A program made the position numbers and the translations under genes. A stretch of 64,000 nucleotides of DNA, from positions 2,418,001 to 2,482,000 of the forward strand of contig CP085827.1 of the NCBI GenBank assembly GCA_020809705.1. The letters are read 5' to 3'. The stretch comes from Calonectria ilicicola. Lineage: Eukaryota > Ascomycota > Sordariomycetes > Hypocreales > Nectriaceae. Under the pieces are notes generated by a model. The model made no database searches and was not told the DNA's origin. It saw nothing but the letters and a program-made list of their open reading frames with translations. This document shows positions 1 to 11,529 of the stretch, one piece after another (position 1 is the stretch's first letter; each line of letters begins with the position of its first letter).

Positions 1-142
1 AACTTTGCTCTGCCCGGGATACCGTCGTCTATTTCCCCGAGCCTGTCATTCTCCGCACAAACCAATCGGACCCTCCCTCGCCGCAGTGACGCCGCTGAAG
101 ATCAGCCTCCATCTGGCTTAGAGCCGATGCTCAAGTTGCAGG

Positions 143-1896
143 ATGGAGGAAATAACTGAGCTTAGTGAGGCGACTTCAAACGCTACCACCACCAATGGTG
201 CCTCTTCCCCTTCCACTCCCCCAGACTCCACCGCTCCCCATGTGTGGCTTGTCGGAGGCGGTATCGCCTCACTGGCTGCTGCCATATTTCTGATTGATGA
301 CGCTCATGTTCCGGGTGACCATATTCACATTCTTGAGGCCTCGTCCAAGCCTGGTGGCTCCATGGCCACGTTCGCCGCCCCGGCCTGGGAGACGGGTTAC
401 CGCGTATCAGCCATTCGAAAAATGAGTCTTACTTACCGATGTCTTTATGGAATGCTTGAAAAAGTCCCGGCGGAGGTGGAGGGCGAGACGCTGGCAGACA
501 AGCTCAATCGATTCAACCAGAACAGGAGGAAGCTGGGCCCCTCAGGAACGAGACTTGTGAGACAAGTTGTGGACGAAAGGGGAATCGAAAAGCCAGAAGC
601 AGTTGACGTCAGTACCATGGGACTTAGTGTCAAGAACCAGTGCGACTTGATGAGGGTTGTTTTGGAGACGGAGAAGGAGCTTGAGGGGCTGGAGATTCAG
701 GCTTTGTTTGCACCTGACTTTTTCGATACCAATTTCTGGGATCTGTGGTCATCTCTCAACCGCTTCCATCCATGGTGCAGCGCCGTCGAGTTTAGGAGGT
801 GTTTGCATCGGTTTCTCCACGAGTTTCCCAACATGGGGAACCTTTCTGGAGTGGAGCAAGCCCCTGAAGAAGACTTTCAAGCCATCATCAAACCGCTATC
901 ACAATACCTCAAGGCCATGGATGTCGATTTTAGACAAGGTAAAGTAACCAGCAATAGTGGCGCGATCTATAACTAACTTGAGCAGGCGTGCAAGTCACTG
1001 GGTTGACAATTGATGATGTCGAAGATGGATTCAGAGTTTCAGGACTCAAGACGAAACAAGGTGGCGCCGAAGGCGATATCATATTGGAGCCCACTGATCT
1101 TGTCCTTATGACCCTCGGCTCGCTCACGTCTGGCATGGGATATGGCACAAACACGACTCCCCCTCCCACAATGGAACTGAGAGACTCAGCACCCCACGAA
1201 TTAGACCCTTCCTGGACATTCTGGGATCAATTGGCTTTTGATCGACCGTCGACATTTGGAAATCCCGAGGCCTTCTTCGATCGTCCTTCCAAGTCAACAT
1301 GGCTATCCTTTACAGTAACTCTGCGTGACCGAGAATTTTACGAGCACCTGCGCGACTGGACTGGTACCCAAACTGGCGCTGTGCCCCTGATTACATTCCG
1401 AGACTGCCCATGGATGCTTTCTCTTACAATCCCGCAGCAGCCATACTTTAAGGATCAACCAGATGATGTCTTTGTCTTCTGGGGCTACGGCTTGTTCCCC
1501 GACCAAGCAGGTCGCCACGTGCGGAAGCCCATGCTGGAATGTACCGGGGCCGAGATCTTGACCGAGCTTCTCTGCCTCATGGGCTATCCCACGCACCCGA
1601 CGCTGGAAAAGTCGATTACGATCCCTTGTCTCATGCCCCTGATCGGCAGTCCGTTCCTGACGCGCAGGATGGGCGACCGACCCAAGGTGATTCCCGACGG
1701 CAGCAAGAACCTGGGCCTGATGGGCCAATTTGTCGAGATTGAGCGCGAAGTCACCTTTACCATGGAGTACTCGGTGCGCTCCGCTCAGATCGCAGTTTAT
1801 GGACTAATGGGTGTCGACAAGAAGCCGCCCGGCGTTCAGGGTGAAGACCACTCTGTTGAAACGCTGGGCATGGCTCTCAAGACGATGATGACTTAG
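143..1896 (+). CDS. Oleate hydratase / MCRA-family FAD flavoprotein
   Basis: Two exons, 143-938 and 986-1896, joined across a 47-nt intron (939-985; GTAAAG start, AACTAAC branch, GAGCAG end), give 568 aa, a usual length for the family. The family hydrates the cis-9 double bond of oleic or linoleic acid to a 10-hydroxy fatty acid and needs bound FAD. Visible in the sequence: a low-complexity Ser/Thr/Pro N-terminus (residues 10-32), a Rossmann dinucleotide motif VGGGIASLAAA (about 37-47), then HIHILEAS (about 60-67) and KPGGSM, the FAD site of MCRA proteins. Further family blocks are TLGSLTSGMGYG and, near the end, GQFVEIEREVTFTMEYSVR. The ATG at 143 is the first in frame and is followed directly by the conserved core. 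Family assignment is firm; substrate is inferred from the family. Confidence 0.92.
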
Positions 1897-2502
1897 GACA
1901 TGCAAAAGTAGCACGAAAGCGGGAAAAGGCGCAGGCGGGAAAAGATTAATTCTCTCTCTCTCTCTACTCGTTTCATTTGTTTGTTGGCCGGCGGTTGTCG
2001 CATCGATCATGATATGGTACGGAATGCAACTTAAGAAACATGTCTGGGCCGAGGTAACAGCCCTCCGGTCTGATGTTTGGTTTGGGTGGAACTTGTCCTT
2101 TACTATATCGTATGTACGAATAAAAAGTGCTGTTTCGAGATGCAAAATGGCTTGCTGCCATTCTCCTGTCATAGTCAATTGGCCGGCCCAATCAATTGTG
2201 CGAAGACTATAACACTGTGCTGATCTAAAACATCAATAGCAAACGTGAACTTGGTGTCCATTTGTTATTTCCTACATGTTTCCTTCCGCCCACCCAAACG
2301 GGATAAAGCAAAAAGTACAAACAGGGCTCGCGTAGACTTTACGCCCAATTGACTTTTTGTTTACGCAGATGGACGTGTGGTCTGATGGGCCTTGCAATCA
2401 ACCATGCACCAACCCCACCCCACACATCCACTCACATTAGGCGGTCAAAAAATACGAATTGAGCAAAGCGCAAATTCGAACAATTAGCAAAAAGAAGAGG
2501 TT
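1897..2502. other. 3' flank between oleate hydratase and tRNA-Phe
   Basis: No gene seen. There is a CT dinucleotide run at 1951-1965, probably inside the oleate hydratase 3' UTR. The small ORFs here show no family features. Confidence 0.6.
2489..2493 (-). terminator. RNA polymerase III oligo-T stop for tRNA-Phe
   Basis: On the minus strand, five consecutive T residues lie about 10 nt after the tRNA 3' end, the usual pol III termination signal. Confidence 0.75.
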
Positions 2503-2594
2503 TGCGGTTTGTGTGGATCGAACACACGACCTTCAGATTACGATTCCCAAAGTTTTACTTCAGTCTGACGCTCTCCCAACTGAGCTAAACCCGC
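2503..2594 (-). tRNA. tRNA-Phe (GAA) with 19-nt intron
   Basis: Read on the minus strand from 2594. The 5' acceptor strand GCGGGTT pairs with the 3' strand AACCCGC-like AAACCGC end with wobble, and discriminator A is at 2503. The A box (TAGCTCAGTTGGG) and B box (TGTTCGATCCACA) are intact. The anticodon GAA is at 2561-2559. A 19-nt intron (2557-2539) sits one base 3' of the anticodon, between positions 37 and 38, the canonical place. The mature tRNA is 73 nt before CCA addition. It replaces any protein reading of this stretch. Confidence 0.95.
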
Positions 2595-3251
2595 CTTGTG
2601 ATAAAGGCCTCAAGTTCCTGGCAAGCACTAAGTTTCCCTGCGGGTTTGTGGAGAGGTTCAGACATTCTCTTCAATGCTGTGAGATGTCAACAAGGACGGT
2701 TTGAGAAGTTATTTGTATCTTCAAAACCCGCTGTCAAAGACTGTCACTTTCAACCAAATCAGAACCATGCCCAAATTAAACTCGGACTTAAATGTTAAAT
2801 TACACGAAATAAATGTGACTTTTACGGTGTTTTCAACTGCTGACCTACCCTAAGCTTAGAAACCTACTATGGTGATTCACGACGAGAGAAAGCCCACAAC
2901 TGAAATATCTAAATTAGATGGAATGCCCTATTCTCTTTCTTCTCTTTCGGACGCAGCCAAGTTCAAAATGCTGAGGAGACGGCAATAAAGACGGTGGTAG
3001 GAACTTTGTCTAGAAATCAAGCATGTTGCCAGCTGGCAGATACTGAAATGTTTGCTACACATCTATTTGTTTGTTGATGTGCCTAAGAGAAATAACAAGC
3101 GGATCCACGCGAATGACACGTAGATTGCACTTTGTTTTGATTCTACTTCATCATTTCCCCCCTTCTGTTTAGTAGACTTGAATTTTCCCCCTTATCACTG
3201 TTCACTCAAAGCCCTCTTTGCCACTCACAAAGTACTCCAACCTATGGCATC
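2595..3251. other. Intergenic, upstream of RBR pseudogene
   Basis: No coding sequence recognised. It holds the tRNA 5' flank and the presumed promoter of the RBR gene, with pyrimidine-rich tracts shortly before the ATG at 3252. Confidence 0.5.
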
Positions 3252-4513
3252 ATGGATCTCGAGGACCCTGAAATCCAGAACCTAGCTCTTATGATCCAGA
3301 TGCAAAAGGAGGACCTCGATGCCTTGGAACAGCAAACTCAAAATGGTCGACAGGATGGAACGGCGATTGATTCTGAATTCGCCTTGGAGGCTTTCCGAGA
3401 CGAGCTGAGAGCCCTCGAAGCCCAACTCCTAGACCGGACCGTATCCCTACGCGTTCAGCAAGAGCTTGATCTGGACGACGAAGACATTTCGGCAGCCATC
3501 AACAGCCTCCAGATCGAAGCCGAAACTGCGAAAACACGAAAGGGACTGCTTGAACAGAAGCTTGCTGCTACACCATGCGCCACTGGCGAGGATGAACATG
3601 ATCAGGAGGCATATGGACAAGAGCCTCCTAGTGACACATGCGTTATTTGCGAGGATGAGTATCGCCCTGAGGAGGCTGTAAAAGGCCCGTGTGGTCACGA
3701 TTATTGCAACCCCTGTCTCATCAATCTTTTTCAAGCGTCCACTTGGGACGAGTCCATGTTCCCACCACGTTGTTGTGGACAACCCTTTCCCATCGAGGGC
3801 CATAGAAGCGCTGCCTAAGGAATTGATGGTAAAAATAGATGCGAAAAAGTTTGAGTTTGAGACCCCCAACAAGACCTATTGCCATGTCCCAACTTGTTCG
3901 ACATTCATCACTCCTAGCGACATTGTAGATGATGTCGCTCGTTGTCCAAAGTGCGAAAAGAAAACATGCGCTCAATGCAAGGAGGAATGGCATGTTGGAA
4001 TCTGCTCCGACGATGCTGCATCCCGCGACGTTGTACGTATTGCCAAGGAGAACGGCTGGCAACGGTGCACAGCCTGCAAGACAGTCGTTGAACTCAACTC
4101 TGGGTGCTATCACATCAGTAAGTGCATAATTTAGTAAATCTTTTCCTCCGCGACCGTCCCTAATTCCTTTTGTTATTTCAGCTTGTCGCTGCGGCGCCGA
4201 ATTTTGTTACTTGTGTGCCAAGCCTTGGAAGACGTGTCGCTGCCGTCAATAGGATGAACGTCGACTTCTGGAGAGGGCAAATAGCGTCGTGGCCCAGGTG
4301 ACTCGCGGAAGACAGGTCACAGATGAACAAAGGCAAGCAATGGTTCGAGGGGCAGCCAATGACCTCGCTGTAAACCACCATTGCCTAGTTCATGATTGGA
4401 TTGAGCAGGACGGGGCAGCAGAGTGCGAAGAATGTGAAGAGACGACGACCGTGCTCTATTTCTATTGTGCTGGCTGTGGTGGAATTTCCTGCAGTCGGTG
4501 CAGGTATAACTAA
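3252..4513 (+). pseudogene. RBR (RING-IBR-RING) E3 ubiquitin ligase, disrupted
   Basis: The three zinc modules of an RBR ligase are readable in order. RING1 begins CVICEDEY with CGHDYC and ends PPRCC. The IBR runs from YCHVPTC to CKEEWHVGIC. The Rcat domain runs from WQRCTACKTVVE to SGCYHIT and then CRCGAEFCYLC across a 64-nt intron (4118-4181); the Cys of SGCYH is the expected ubiquitin-accepting residue. A coiled, acidic N-terminal region (residues 1-120) precedes RING1. Two lesions break the gene. An extra G in the run 3797-3799 shifts the frame between PFPIE and AIEALPKELM. A TAG at 4250-4252 lies where relatives have Trp in a C-x-Q-W-D-E motif. The distal region down to CSRCRYN at 4513 stays readable. 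It is either a recent pseudogene or contains sequence errors; two independent lesions favour the former. Confidence 0.82.
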
Positions 4514-5023
4514 CCGGATATGAAGGAATCACAGGAAGAAGCTGTGAAGTTGACCTTCATTATTGGTTGTCGCCTGCACGAACGGGACCCGCGGGATCCG
4601 CGAGAAGATTCTAAGATACTACATTTCACTCCAGGATGTTGTTCTAATAAAAGATGGTCTACAAATTAGGACCTATTGGAACAGGTACAATTTTCTGCAT
4701 AGTTGGAGGATTCACAAGAGACAATTGAGGTTGATGGTTGCTTGTAACTAGTTAATACCAAATGCATCAGGGTGGGGAGCTATTTCGGCATCTCGGCCGC
4801 AGTTTTCCATTAATGAATCGCGTGCTTCCGTCTCCAATCGCGGGTAATGTCTTAGCAGTGTACGTATTTTCGGATTTCGAGCAAATGCCGAAGTCGCGAG
4901 CTGGAAGCTGAGTGTGGATCGAAAACGACGGCTTCAAATGTAACCGTACCATCCGACGTCTTCCTCCATTTTCCCTTTCCATTTCCTTTCGTCATATTTC
5001 TGAGGAGTCGTCCGTTTCTCAAC
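4514..5023. other. Intergenic
   Basis: Contains the end of the RBR relic and the promoter of the next gene. No further coding signal seen. Confidence 0.5.
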
Positions 5024-5883
5024 ATGCCTCGCCCTGCGTTCTTCAACAGACGTAGGATTATCGGCGCCATTGGCAGAGCCGCAGGAGTTGCTACCGGAGT
5101 TTCGGCCGCCGGGGCCGCTGGCCTTTGGTTCTGGAATCGCAAATGCCAATTCGAAGAATTCACCCCAGAGACGGACAAGTTATTCAAGCACCCTTTTCTC
5201 AAAAAGATCAACCCGAGGAACAATCCCCATGTTCGCGATATGTGCGTGCGGAGGGTGCCATTCTCACAACTGAAACCCGAACTCCTGGAGGATGCGCAAC
5301 AGGGTGGGAGCAAGCTAATTGAATCCTTCTCTGCTGGAATGTGGGGACGATACGGTACGCAACGCATTATGACAAAAACCTCCAGAGGGTAATCGGAACC
5401 AGAACTAGCATACTCATTGAGATATAGGGTACGGGCTCCAATTGAGAATCATGCAGTCATATTTCAAGGATGAGGGAAGCAAGGAGGATTTATGGACAAA
5501 AGAGGAAATGTTGAGCAGCAAGTATGAACCGGGTGAGTCCACGACTAATTTTAAATAATGGAAGTGAAGCTGGGCTAAATCTTACAGGCACTGTGGTTAC
5601 AAACCACTTCTACTTTGTGGACAAGTCTCCCCAGGCCCTGACGCTGCGAATTTGTCTGGCCCCACGACAAGACCAACCAGTTCCGATGGACTCACTTTGT
5701 GAGCTGCGCGCTGAGCTTAACCACGACAAACAAGAGGCAGAATTTCGGATGAAGTGCATTACCTTCAACGGGACTGAGTCGGCCCCGAAAAGTGTGGATC
5801 CGTCCGGAGGCTTTGGAGGATGGTTGCACCGACAGTATGTAAAGTTATTGGTGGAGTCTGCAACTGGAAACTGTATTAAATAG
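5024..5883 (+). CDS. Conserved fungal protein with N-terminal hydrophobic segment
   Basis: Three exons, 5024-5354, 5428-5532 and 5588-5883, with introns of 73 and 55 nt, give 243 aa. I do not recognise a named family. The N-terminus is basic (PRPAFFNRRR) followed by a Gly/Ala-rich hydrophobic stretch IIGAIGRAAGVATGVSAAGA reaching about residue 36, compatible with a single membrane anchor or an organelle-targeting sequence. The rest is soluble, with blocks such as LWTKEEMLSSKYEPGTVV and HFYFVDKSPQALTLRICL that alternate like a beta-rich domain. Both splice joins keep the frame (GGG and GGC codons span the joins). The first ATG after a stop-rich leader was chosen. Function unknown. Confidence 0.75.
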
Positions 5884-6523
5884 AGATAAACAAGGGGATA
5901 GGTTTAGGAGCAACTATGGATAGAAATAGGATGGGCTTGTATTCTGTGATGTCTAACAAAACTAAACATGGGACATCTTACGCATATGGACAAGCTGACT
6001 TTGTAGGGTCGGGATGGAAGGAACAAAGTGGTTAAAATGGGGTTTGTTTTCAGATAAAATAATTTTTGAAGAAATCTTGACTTATTTTCCCTCTGCCGTG
6101 GCACCCAGCCGCAAGTGGTGCAATCCGAGGCTGTGGTTAGAGGATGTCTGCTGGGGGCGTAGTCGTACCTGTACACACATATAGAGACGCAAAGTGGATA
6201 AAATTCCACTATATAAGCTTGCAATATGAATTGGCTTTCAAGTAATGATGTCACACACGTTATTATTAGCATTGGATCGTATTTGGGTTTATTTTCGTTT
6301 ATTTTTATTCGTTTTATGGAGAGGCTTTCTCACTTATAACTCCTAACCAACATACGCCGTGTTCCATCACTCACTCAATTTATTGCCATGTGAAATTATT
6401 CATACATTTGTATTTTTCCCTGCGTAGATAACCCCTTTAAATAACTTATAGATTACAAGAAAGCCTCAAAATAATTGGTTATACTGGTATCCTAGAAACA
6501 CATGGTAAAAAAAATAAAAAGAA
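5884..6523. other. Convergent 3' intergenic region
   Basis: Lies between the 3' ends of two converging genes. AT-rich, with no coding signal. Confidence 0.5.
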
Positions 6524-8032
6524 TTAAGGCTTGAATCCACCAGTTCGGGTCTTAAACAGGCCATTGGGATCGTAGCTGGAGGAGACGCTCTTGGCGAGCT
6601 GGTGGTTCTCGGGGCGCAGGCGGGAAAAGTAATCCTGAGTGTAGAAGCCATCGTTCATGAACAGGGGCAAGTAGGCGTTCTTGTCCATCTTGCCGCTCTC
6701 CTGGAAGCTGACAACGTTGTTGCGGACGGCGGCAATAGTCTTCTCCATAAGGGCGTAAAACTCGGGGTCCACATCGGTGCCAACATAGGAGTAGTTGATC
6801 TCGACAATGATGCGGTCCACTTCGTCGTCATAGTCCATCATGTCGGCGCCCTTGAGGCGAGCAATCTTGGCCATGCGCTTGGGGAAAGGCTGGTAGGACT
6901 GGACGGCGGTGACACCGAGGTCGAGCAGGCCCTGGGTGGTGGTGGCCGAGATGTCGCGCCAGTCGCTGTGGATCTTGCCCATGACCTCGGCGCTGTCGGC
7001 GGCAGAGGGGATAGGGAAAGTCTCAGTACCGATCTCGTAAACGGAGCCATCGAGGACAAAGATGTTGTTGCTGGTTAGGAGGTCGGCGTAGGTGCGCTTC
7101 TTGAGAGTGTTGATGGTGTGGTCGACGTCGGTAAAGTTGTTGAAGGTACCCTCAGGTGGCGAAGGGCCGTCGTAGAAGAAGAACATGGTCCAGATATCGA
7201 CAACGCTGGACACGGCCTTGTTGGCAGTCATGATGATGGCGGCCTTGTCGTCGGTGTTGTACTCGGTAAAGTCACGGAGGGCTTTGAGTAGCTTGGCATC
7301 AGTGTCCTCGTCGGCGTTGAACATGACCCAACCGCCGTAGATCTCGGCCTCTTGCTGGTAACCCTGGAGCAGATAGGAGGTGACAACACCAAAGTTGTTA
7401 CCGCCACCCTTGAGGGCCTTGAAGAGGTCCTTGTTCTGAGTTCCCGAGGCGGTCACAACGGTGCCGTTGGCAAGGACAACCTCCATCTCGAGAATGCTGG
7501 ACACAGCCCAGCCGTACTGCTGGGTAAGGAACGAAAGACCACCACCGAGCATGAAACCACCAACACCTACATTGCCAATACGGCCACCAACAACGGTCCA
7601 GCCAGTGCCTTCGAGCGCGGAGATGACATCATCCCATCGGTTACCGGGGCCCACTCGGACACGACCGGTGGATTTATCGAGGGTGACCTCATTGAGCTTC
7701 TTGGTGGAGACGAGAGGGCCTCCGCTGATGCTGGAGTAGTTGAGGTTAGGGTTGTGACCGCCGGATTTGATAGCGAAGCGCTCGGTGTTGCCCGTGAGGA
7801 TCTTGAGGAGGGACGAGACCTCGGTGGTGTTCTTGGGGAACAAAATGCAAGAGGGCTTGAGGTCGCCGCAAGCCTCAGACCAGTACTCGCCCTGCTCCAC
7901 GGTGTAGGCGAGGGCAAGGTGTCTGGTCTGGTCGATGCCGAGGCTCTTGGCCTTGTCGCAAGTATCGGAGGCGGCCTGGACGAGGCCAGCCAGAGCCACA
8001 GTGGCAAGGACTGCGCGAGCGAACCAAACCAT
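6524..8032 (-). CDS. Secreted FAD-linked oxidase (BBE-like, PCMH fold)
   Basis: One uninterrupted reading frame of 502 aa. Residues 1-20 form a signal peptide (hydrophobic LATVALAGLVQA). The FAD-binding PCMH domain follows: ILFPKNTTEVSSLL, then FAIKSGGHNPN with His93 in the position that carries covalent 8-alpha-FAD, then the VGGGRIG-type VVGGRIGNVGVGGFMLGGG loop. The second flavin-linking Cys of bicovalent members (CxxL after the GGG loop) is replaced by Ser (GGGLSFLTQQYG), so attachment is probably through His alone. The C-terminus has the BBE substrate block with NDGFYTQDYFSRLRPEN. Relatives oxidise alkaloids, sugars or polyketides with O2; the substrate cannot be told here. Single-copy promoter region to its right is shared with the M3 peptidase gene. 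Confidence 0.9.
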   Translation of the reverse strand: MVWFARAVLATVALAGLVQAASDTCDKAKSLGIDQTRHLALAYTVEQGEYWSEACGDLKPSCILFPKNTTEVSSLLKILTGNTERFAIKSGGHNPNLNYSSISGGPLVSTKKLNEVTLDKSTGRVRVGPGNRWDDVISALEGTGWTVVGGRIGNVGVGGFMLGGGLSFLTQQYGWAVSSILEMEVVLANGTVVTASGTQNKDLFKALKGGGNNFGVVTSYLLQGYQQEAEIYGGWVMFNADEDTDAKLLKALRDFTEYNTDDKAAIIMTANKAVSSVVDIWTMFFFYDGPSPPEGTFNNFTDVDHTINTLKKRTYADLLTSNNIFVLDGSVYEIGTETFPIPSAADSAEVMGKIHSDWRDISATTTQGLLDLGVTAVQSYQPFPKRMAKIARLKGADMMDYDDEVDRIIVEINYSYVGTDVDPEFYALMEKTIAAVRNNVVSFQESGKMDKNAYLPLFMNDGFYTQDYFSRLRPENHQLAKSVSSSYDPNGLFKTRTGGFKP

Positions 8033-9167
8033 GGTGAAGGCTCTCTGGATTATGGATTAATGAGTGAATGGAGTTGGAATAGTAAGTATTATAAAAGAGT
8101 GGAAGAGGCTTGGCTGGGACGGGATCCAGAGACGAGGACGATGGTGGGGTATGGAGGCTATTATATGCTACTAGTTCAGCTCCGTAAACCAACGGACAGC
8201 CACAATACAGCCATGACGGAGTCATCGGCCTCACTCAATGGCAATGGCATATTGCTTGATGGAGCTGAGTTTAATGGGCGAGGGGACCCAGTCTATCAAC
8301 TTGCTACATGCACAGAGGCTGACGCTAAAGGTCTGGGCAACCGGGCGGACAAAAAAGAAGGGACAGCTGGGCACTGACACGGGCAGCCGAGGTGTTGTCG
8401 CTGGCATTGGAGCCAATCTGGTTTCTAATTGCTTAGTCTCGCCTAGTTCAAACTCGGCTGGCAAGCGAGTGACAGTTGACGGTGTCAATGCCATCGCAAG
8501 ACACACCCGCATACGGCCATGGACATTTCTCTGAATAATTCATTCATTGACTCCCTTGTAGTCCTGTTTTTTTTGTCGTCCAAAGTGCCGGGCTGATCGG
8601 GACCAGATGGGCGACAAGGGGGCTCCCCTGCTCAGTTGAAAGCCGTCACCCCTGTCTCACACTGCTGGTCGTATATGCAGAAAAACCTTGAGTTGAAGAA
8701 ACCGTAAATAAAATGACAAAGCGGCGTGGAACATGTCAAGATCGAATGTTCCCCGAGCACCACTGATTTTTTTTCTTTTCCTTTTCGTCGGATCTCGTCC
8801 GCGCTGTCGTCTTGTGAATGAGTGCTCGAAATTGTGCAGGGTGACCCACAGACGCATCTGTGCGCTGCCGCTTGCTTTGCTTTTCCTTGCTGCACCTTGT
8901 TTTTTTTTGGGCCTCAGCTATTGTTTCTGTTTGAAACACGACAGGGTCACAGAGCTCTGTGAAGAAAGCACCGGATGAAACAGAGACAGAGAGACACTGC
9001 AGATAATCTTGTCTTGCTCTTTACACATTCAGCAATTGCTGTCGCGCACGCACACGCAGTTCATGAACTAACAAACTCTCTTTTGTCTCTCCCAGTTCGA
9101 CAACCAACTCCTCCCGCCTCTTTTTCAATCTCCCCTCCCAAAACCTTGTTAAGCTTCGACGATCACA
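8033..9167. promoter_or_regulatory. Divergent promoter region, FAD oxidase / M3 peptidase
   Basis: About 1.1 kb between two divergently read genes. It has pyrimidine-rich stretches and homopolymer T runs (8568-8575, 8899-8908). I see no reliable binding motif or extra gene. Confidence 0.5.
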
Positions 9168-11433
9168 ATGACGCTGGCGCCCAGCTCAGCCCGTCCGGCT
9201 CCCCCACCGCAATCTCCTCCGCGCTTTGCCGTGGGCCCGGCCGAGCTGCTGGACGAGACTGAGGCCATCATCGCCGCGTCGCGTGACCTGGAGCGTGACC
9301 TCGCTGCCGCCCTCACTCCCGCCACGGCCACCTTTGACTCGCTGCTCCGGCCCATGCTGCGCCAGGACCACGCCGATGCGCGCCGCACATGCATCTTCGC
9401 CATCTTCAGCTCCGTCGCGGAGGACAAGGACCTGCGCGATGCTGCTCGCAAGGCGGAGCAGATGAGGGCCAAGGCTGCTGCCGAGAGCCTCATGCGTCGT
9501 GATATGGCTGCCTTGGTCGCTGCTGTTTATGAGAAGCACAAGGCTGGTGAGGAGCCGCTCGACGACGAATCGGCTTACATGCTCTTCAAAACCCACCGTG
9601 CTTACCAGAACGCTGGTGCTGGTATTCCCGACGAGCGGAGGGACGAGTACATGGCCAAGGTTGAGGAACGCAACGCCGTTTTGGTTGCTGCCCGCAAGAC
9701 ACTCAGCGAGTCCGACGACGGTCCCTGGTTCACCCGTGAAGAGCTCCAAGGTGTCCCTGCAAGTGCACTAGACACGATGGAGCACCGCGAAGACGATGGC
9801 AAGCTCAAGGTGACATTCAAAAAGGGCCATCTCTTCCCCGTCATGAAGCATGCCGTCAGCGCCCGCACCCGCAAGGCTCTGTACCTCGCCAAGGAGCGAC
9901 GCTTCCCGGAAAACGTAGAACGCCTCGAGCAGGCTGTGGTGCTGCGTGACGACACCGCCCGCATGCTGGGCTTTGAGAACCACGCAGCTCTCAAGATAGA
10001 AGACAAGATGGCCCCGAGCGTCGAGAGCGTCACGGGCCGGCTGCATAAGTTGACTCAAGAACTGAGACCCCTGGCCGAGCGCGAGATTGACACACTGTTT
10101 GAGCTTAAAAAGACGTATCTACAGACGCACGGAAGCACCCACCAGGAGGATGATGCTGATAGGACGCAGCTGAACCCTTGGGATTGGGGGTTTTACGCCC
10201 ACATCCTGAACAAGGAGAGATATGACGTAGATTCCATCCTCGTGTCTGAGCACTTTGAAGTACAGCACAGCCTAGAGGGCATGCTCGGCATCTTTGAGAA
10301 GATTTTTGGAATAGTTTTTGTCCCTGTTGATGATGCTCCGACATGGCAGAAAGATGTGACTGTATATGCAGCCTGGGATGCTGAAGACCAGGGAGGTGGC
10401 TTCTTAGGCTACCTGTATCTCGACCTATTTGCGCGAGATGGCAAATACTCTGGTGCCCACTGTTCGCTCATTCAACCAGTACACGCCCTCCCCCTTCCCC
10501 TAATTATTGCTTAGGGTAAAACCACTAACATGGCATTTCAAGGGCTTCACAAAGGATGACAACTCGCGCCACTATCCTTCGTCCTCGCTCATCTGCAGTG
10601 TCATCCGCACCCCAGGCAAGCCCACGTTGCTTCAGCACTCGGAGCTGAAAACCATGTTCCACGAGCTGGGCCATGCCATCCACAAGCTCGTTACACGCAC
10701 CGCCTACAGCCACGGCTGCGCCCGCGACTTTGTCGAAATCCCTAGCATTCTGCTCGAGAACTGGATCTGGGTGCCCGATGTGCTGCGCGGCCTGGGACGC
10801 CACTATAGCTCCCTAAACGACGACTATCGCGCCTTTTGGCTAGAGCGCAACTCTGACAAAACGCCCGATGACGTTCCTTCCGAAACACTGCCGGACAAGC
10901 TAGCGCACGATCTTGCGAGGACAAAGCACGTCGGCGGCGCCCACGCCATGCTGCACCAAGTCTTTCTAGCCCTCTTCGATCTAACCATCCACAGCGCATC
11001 CAGCCCGGAGGCCGCTCGGGCTACTGACACGACGGCTCTGTGGAACAAGTACAAGGCCGAAATAATTGGCCTCGGCTCTACCGGTGGCTTCGGCCAAGCC
11101 TCATTTGCGCATCCATTCCGAGCATATGATGCGTCCTACTTTACTTATGCACTGTAAGCCAACTCCGCCATACCGCCGAGATGATTGGTTGCACATACTG
11201 ACATGGCTGCCGCATGTAGATCCAAGGTCTTTGCAACAGACTTGTGGGTGAGCTGCTTCAAGGCCAACCCCATGGATCCGCAAGTCGGACTGCGGTACCG
11301 CAAATATGTCTTGCAGCCTGGTGGAGGACAGCCCGAAGGTCTTAGCCTGAAGAACTTTTTGGGAAGAGAACCCAGCGATGAGGCGTATTACTCTGAGGTC
11401 TCGGCGCCGCCATCTGCGCAGACGCGTATTTAG
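9168..11433 (+). CDS. M3-family zinc metallopeptidase (thimet oligopeptidase/saccharolysin type)
   Basis: Exons 9168-10478, 10543-11153 and 11220-11433, with introns of 64 nt (ACTAAC branch) and 66 nt, give 711 aa, matching saccharolysin-type enzymes. The active site is complete: MFHELGHAIH with zinc ligands His477 and His481 and catalytic Glu478, and the third ligand Glu502 in DFVEIPS, followed by LLENW. Upstream are the family blocks GGGFLGYLYLDLFARDGKY and SSSLICSV. The end has the substrate-channel motif YDASYFTYALSKVFATDLW, which spans the second intron. These enzymes cut short peptides in the cytosol or intermembrane space. The N-terminus is Pro/Ala-rich with no clear signal peptide, so cytosolic location is likely. 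Confidence 0.93.
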
Positions 11434-11529
11434 AAATGATGATGAATGGTGAACAGAGGGCCGTTCTCGACATAGATATTTAGAGAGGTCAAACACGACA
11501 ATGACAACAAAAGCTACATCATGTTTTCT

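Noticed and set aside
7352..8377. Long plus-strand frame (341 codons) overlapping the FAD oxidase
   Set aside because: It is antisense to a complete conserved enzyme, and its composition (Gly/Val/Glu-rich, no motif) is that of a shadow frame.
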